Positions 62,654 through 64,000 of a DNA stretch of 64,000 bases are shown here, piece after piece; within the stretch, counting starts at the first letter, position 1, and each line of letters starts with the position of its first letter. A model generated the notes under the pieces. It made no database searches and was not told where the DNA came from. It was given only the letters and a program-made list of their open reading frames with translations. The stretch spans positions 496,001 through 560,000 of the forward strand of contig NZ_JACRTC010000001.1 of assembly GCF_014385095.1 (NCBI RefSeq), written 5' to 3'. The stretch is from Zongyangia hominis (GTDB lineage Bacteria; Bacillota; Clostridia; Oscillospirales; Ruminococcaceae). Position numbers and translations under genes: made by a program.

Positions 62654-63658
62654 ATGAAAAATATTGCCGTTCTTGGCTGCGGCTTTGGCACTGCGCTGAG
62701 CATCATGTGCCGGCAGATGGGCTACGACGTCACCCTTTGGTCCCCCTTTGCCGAGGAAATTGCAGCCATCCGCCGGGAGGGGGAGCACCGCAAGCTCCTG
62801 CCCGGGATCAAGCTCCCCGAGGGCATCCGCCTCACGTGCGACCTCTCCTGCACGGCCCACGCCGATATGATCCTACTGGCAGTCCCCTCCCACGCGGTGC
62901 GCGCCACCGCTCAGAAGCTGGCGTCCATTATATCCCCTCGCTGCCTGCTGGTCAACGTGGCCAAAGGCTTGGAGGAAGAAAGCCTCCTCCGCCTTTCTCA
63001 GGTGATCGCCGAAGAACTGCCGCAGAATCCGCTGGTGGTTCTCTCGGGGCCCTCTCACGCCGAGGAAGTGGGACGGGGCCAGCCCACCACCGTGGTGGCC
63101 GCCTCCGCCGACCATAATGCCGCCGAAGCGGTGCAGGATCTCCTCATGAACCAGTCCCTTCGTATCTATGTCAACGATGATCTAACCGGAGTCGAGCTGG
63201 GCGGCGCGCTCAAAAATATCATCGCCTTGGCCGCTGGGGTGCTGGACGGACTGGGCTACGGCGACAACGCCAAGGCCGCCCTCCTCACCCGGGGGATTAC
63301 TGAAATTTCCCGGCTGGGATGCGCTCTGGGCGCCCGACAGGACACCTTCGCGGGCCTCACCGGCATCGGCGATCTCATCGTCACCTGCACCAGCCCCCAT
63401 TCCCGCAACCGTCGGGCAGGCATCCTGATCGGACAAGGCAAGACCGCAGCGGAGGCCGTTGCCGCCGTGGGGACGGTGGAAGGATACCGCAGCGCCCGGT
63501 GCGCCTACGCACTGGCGCGGCGCACCGGCGTGGAAATGCCGATTATCGAGCAGGTTTATCAGGTCCTCTTTGAGGGAAAAGCCGCAGGGGAAGCTGTGGA
63601 ATGCCTGATGGCCCGGCCAAAAAAACATGAGATGGAGCGCAGCTGGCTGACGCGCTGA
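62654..63658 (+). CDS. gpsA: Glycerol-3-phosphate dehydrogenase [NAD(P)+]
   Basis: 334 residues. It reduces dihydroxyacetone phosphate to glycerol 3-phosphate for phospholipids. Conserved parts are LAVPSHAVR, VNVAKGLE with Lys104, LSGPSHAEEV, ELGGALKNIIALAAG with the catalytic lysine, and GLTGIGDLIVTCTS then SRNRRAG. The cofactor loop reads VLGCGFGTALS: one residue shorter than the usual GxGSWGTA, with the Trp missing. ATG 62654 has GAGG seven bases upstream. Confidence 0.93.
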   Translation: MKNIAVLGCGFGTALSIMCRQMGYDVTLWSPFAEEIAAIRREGEHRKLLPGIKLPEGIRLTCDLSCTAHADMILLAVPSHAVRATAQKLASIISPRCLLVNVAKGLEEESLLRLSQVIAEELPQNPLVVLSGPSHAEEVGRGQPTTVVAASADHNAAEAVQDLLMNQSLRIYVNDDLTGVELGGALKNIIALAAGVLDGLGYGDNAKAALLTRGITEISRLGCALGARQDTFAGLTGIGDLIVTCTSPHSRNRRAGILIGQGKTAAEAVAAVGTVEGYRSARCAYALARRTGVEMPIIEQVYQVLFEGKAAGEAVECLMARPKKHEMERSWLTR

Positions 63659-63664
63659 TCTACG

Positions 63665-63695
63665 AAAAAGGCCGTCCCGATGGGACGGCCTTTTC
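63665..63695. terminator. Terminator of gpsA
   Basis: GGCCGTCCC pairs with GGGACGGCC around GAT, with A-run and T-run flanks; it also serves the convergent gene. Confidence 0.9.
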
Positions 63696-63719
63696 TATGC
63701 AAAACTTTCGCAAGGACGC

Positions 63720-64000
63720 TTACAGCCTGCGCCTGATTTGACGGTCGAAGTGAACATTGCGTCGGCTGATGGCATAACGCTGGCGGACGCCTCTACGGAT
63801 AACGGCGCGAATGACAAAAAGTGCGGCGACGGCGATTCCCAAAAACACCAAAATTCCAATGCCGACGAGAAGAAAGACGTTGGGGCCTTTGGTCTTCGGT
63901 TCCTTGGTGACGCTCATCACCTTGGTATTCACATTGCTTTTGGTGGTGAGCTCTGTGGTGAGCGGCTCATTTGGCATGCAGTCCACCCAGTCCTTGAGCC
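63720..64000 (-). CDS. C-terminus of a membrane-anchored protein, partial
   Basis: The frame is open to the window edge, so only the last 93 residues or so are visible: LKDWVDCMPNEPL, a Thr/Lys-rich stretch, one hydrophobic helix (FLLVGIGILVFLGIAVAALF) and a basic Arg-rich tail. The layout (extracytoplasmic domain, C-terminal anchor, basic end) resembles D-Ala-D-Ala carboxypeptidases, but nothing visible proves that. Confidence 0.55.
   Translation of the reverse strand, partial: LKDWVDCMPNEPLTTELTTKSNVNTKVMSVTKEPKTKGPNVFLLVGIGILVFLGIAVAALFVIRAVIRRGVRQRYAISRRNVHFDRQIRRRL

Overview
The window is one dense, GC-rich, low-intergenic bacterial chromosome segment with Gram-positive signatures: DivIVA and SepF, strong AGGAGG ribosome sites, a Gram-positive type LexA box, PyrR-type attenuation, a short HisG with HisZ, and no MutH although MutL carries the endonuclease motif. 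CoA-dehydratase activases, a flavodiiron protein with rubredoxin, and MATE and NCS2 carriers suggest an anaerobic member of class Clostridia, probably an Oscillospiraceae-like gut or reactor organism. That placement is inferred from gene content. No rRNA, tRNA, phage, insertion sequence or CRISPR array was seen.

1-14.8 kb (minus strand) is the housekeeping block miaB, ylbF, mutS, mutL, miaA, hfq, an HlyD-like adaptor, ylmE/yggS, sepF, ylmH, divIVA and ileS (cut by the window edge). It combines tRNA modification, mismatch repair, RNA chaperone and division-site functions. 14.9-22.8 kb (minus) holds a cytoplasmic GH13 glycosidase, a rubredoxin/flavodiiron pair, and uvrB-uvrA behind tandem promoters and a LexA operator.

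23.1-32.9 kb is the accessory part: an APC amino-acid permease, two MATE exporters (one divergent from an Lrp-type regulator with a 32-bp shared palindrome), an unrecognised membrane protein, a frameshifted regulator with two GntR-like winged helices, and tandem DegV proteins. 32.9-37.1 kb has a FAD/Rieske oxidoreductase, radC, pyrE and an RluA-type pseudouridine synthase.

37.1-45.1 kb is a compact ten-gene histidine operon (hisZGDCBHAFIE) with its own promoter, no T-box and no histidinol-phosphatase. 45.2-49.8 kb is a two-gene split version of the giant CoA-dehydratase activase family, preceded by a long leader. 49.9-56.6 kb carries envelope proteins, an M3 peptidase lipoprotein, a YbaK-type deacylase and a hybrid histidine kinase with two receivers. 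56.8-64 kb contains an orphan IolC-like kinase divergent from a DeoR regulator, a uracil permease behind a PyrR-type attenuator, a ROK regulator, a short-chain dehydrogenase, gpsA with an unusual glycine loop, and the tail of a membrane protein.

Start codons were chosen by ribosome-site spacing and family N-termini; several genes appear to use GTG or TTG. Two genes show single-base breaks in homopolymer runs, which could be real decay or sequence error.
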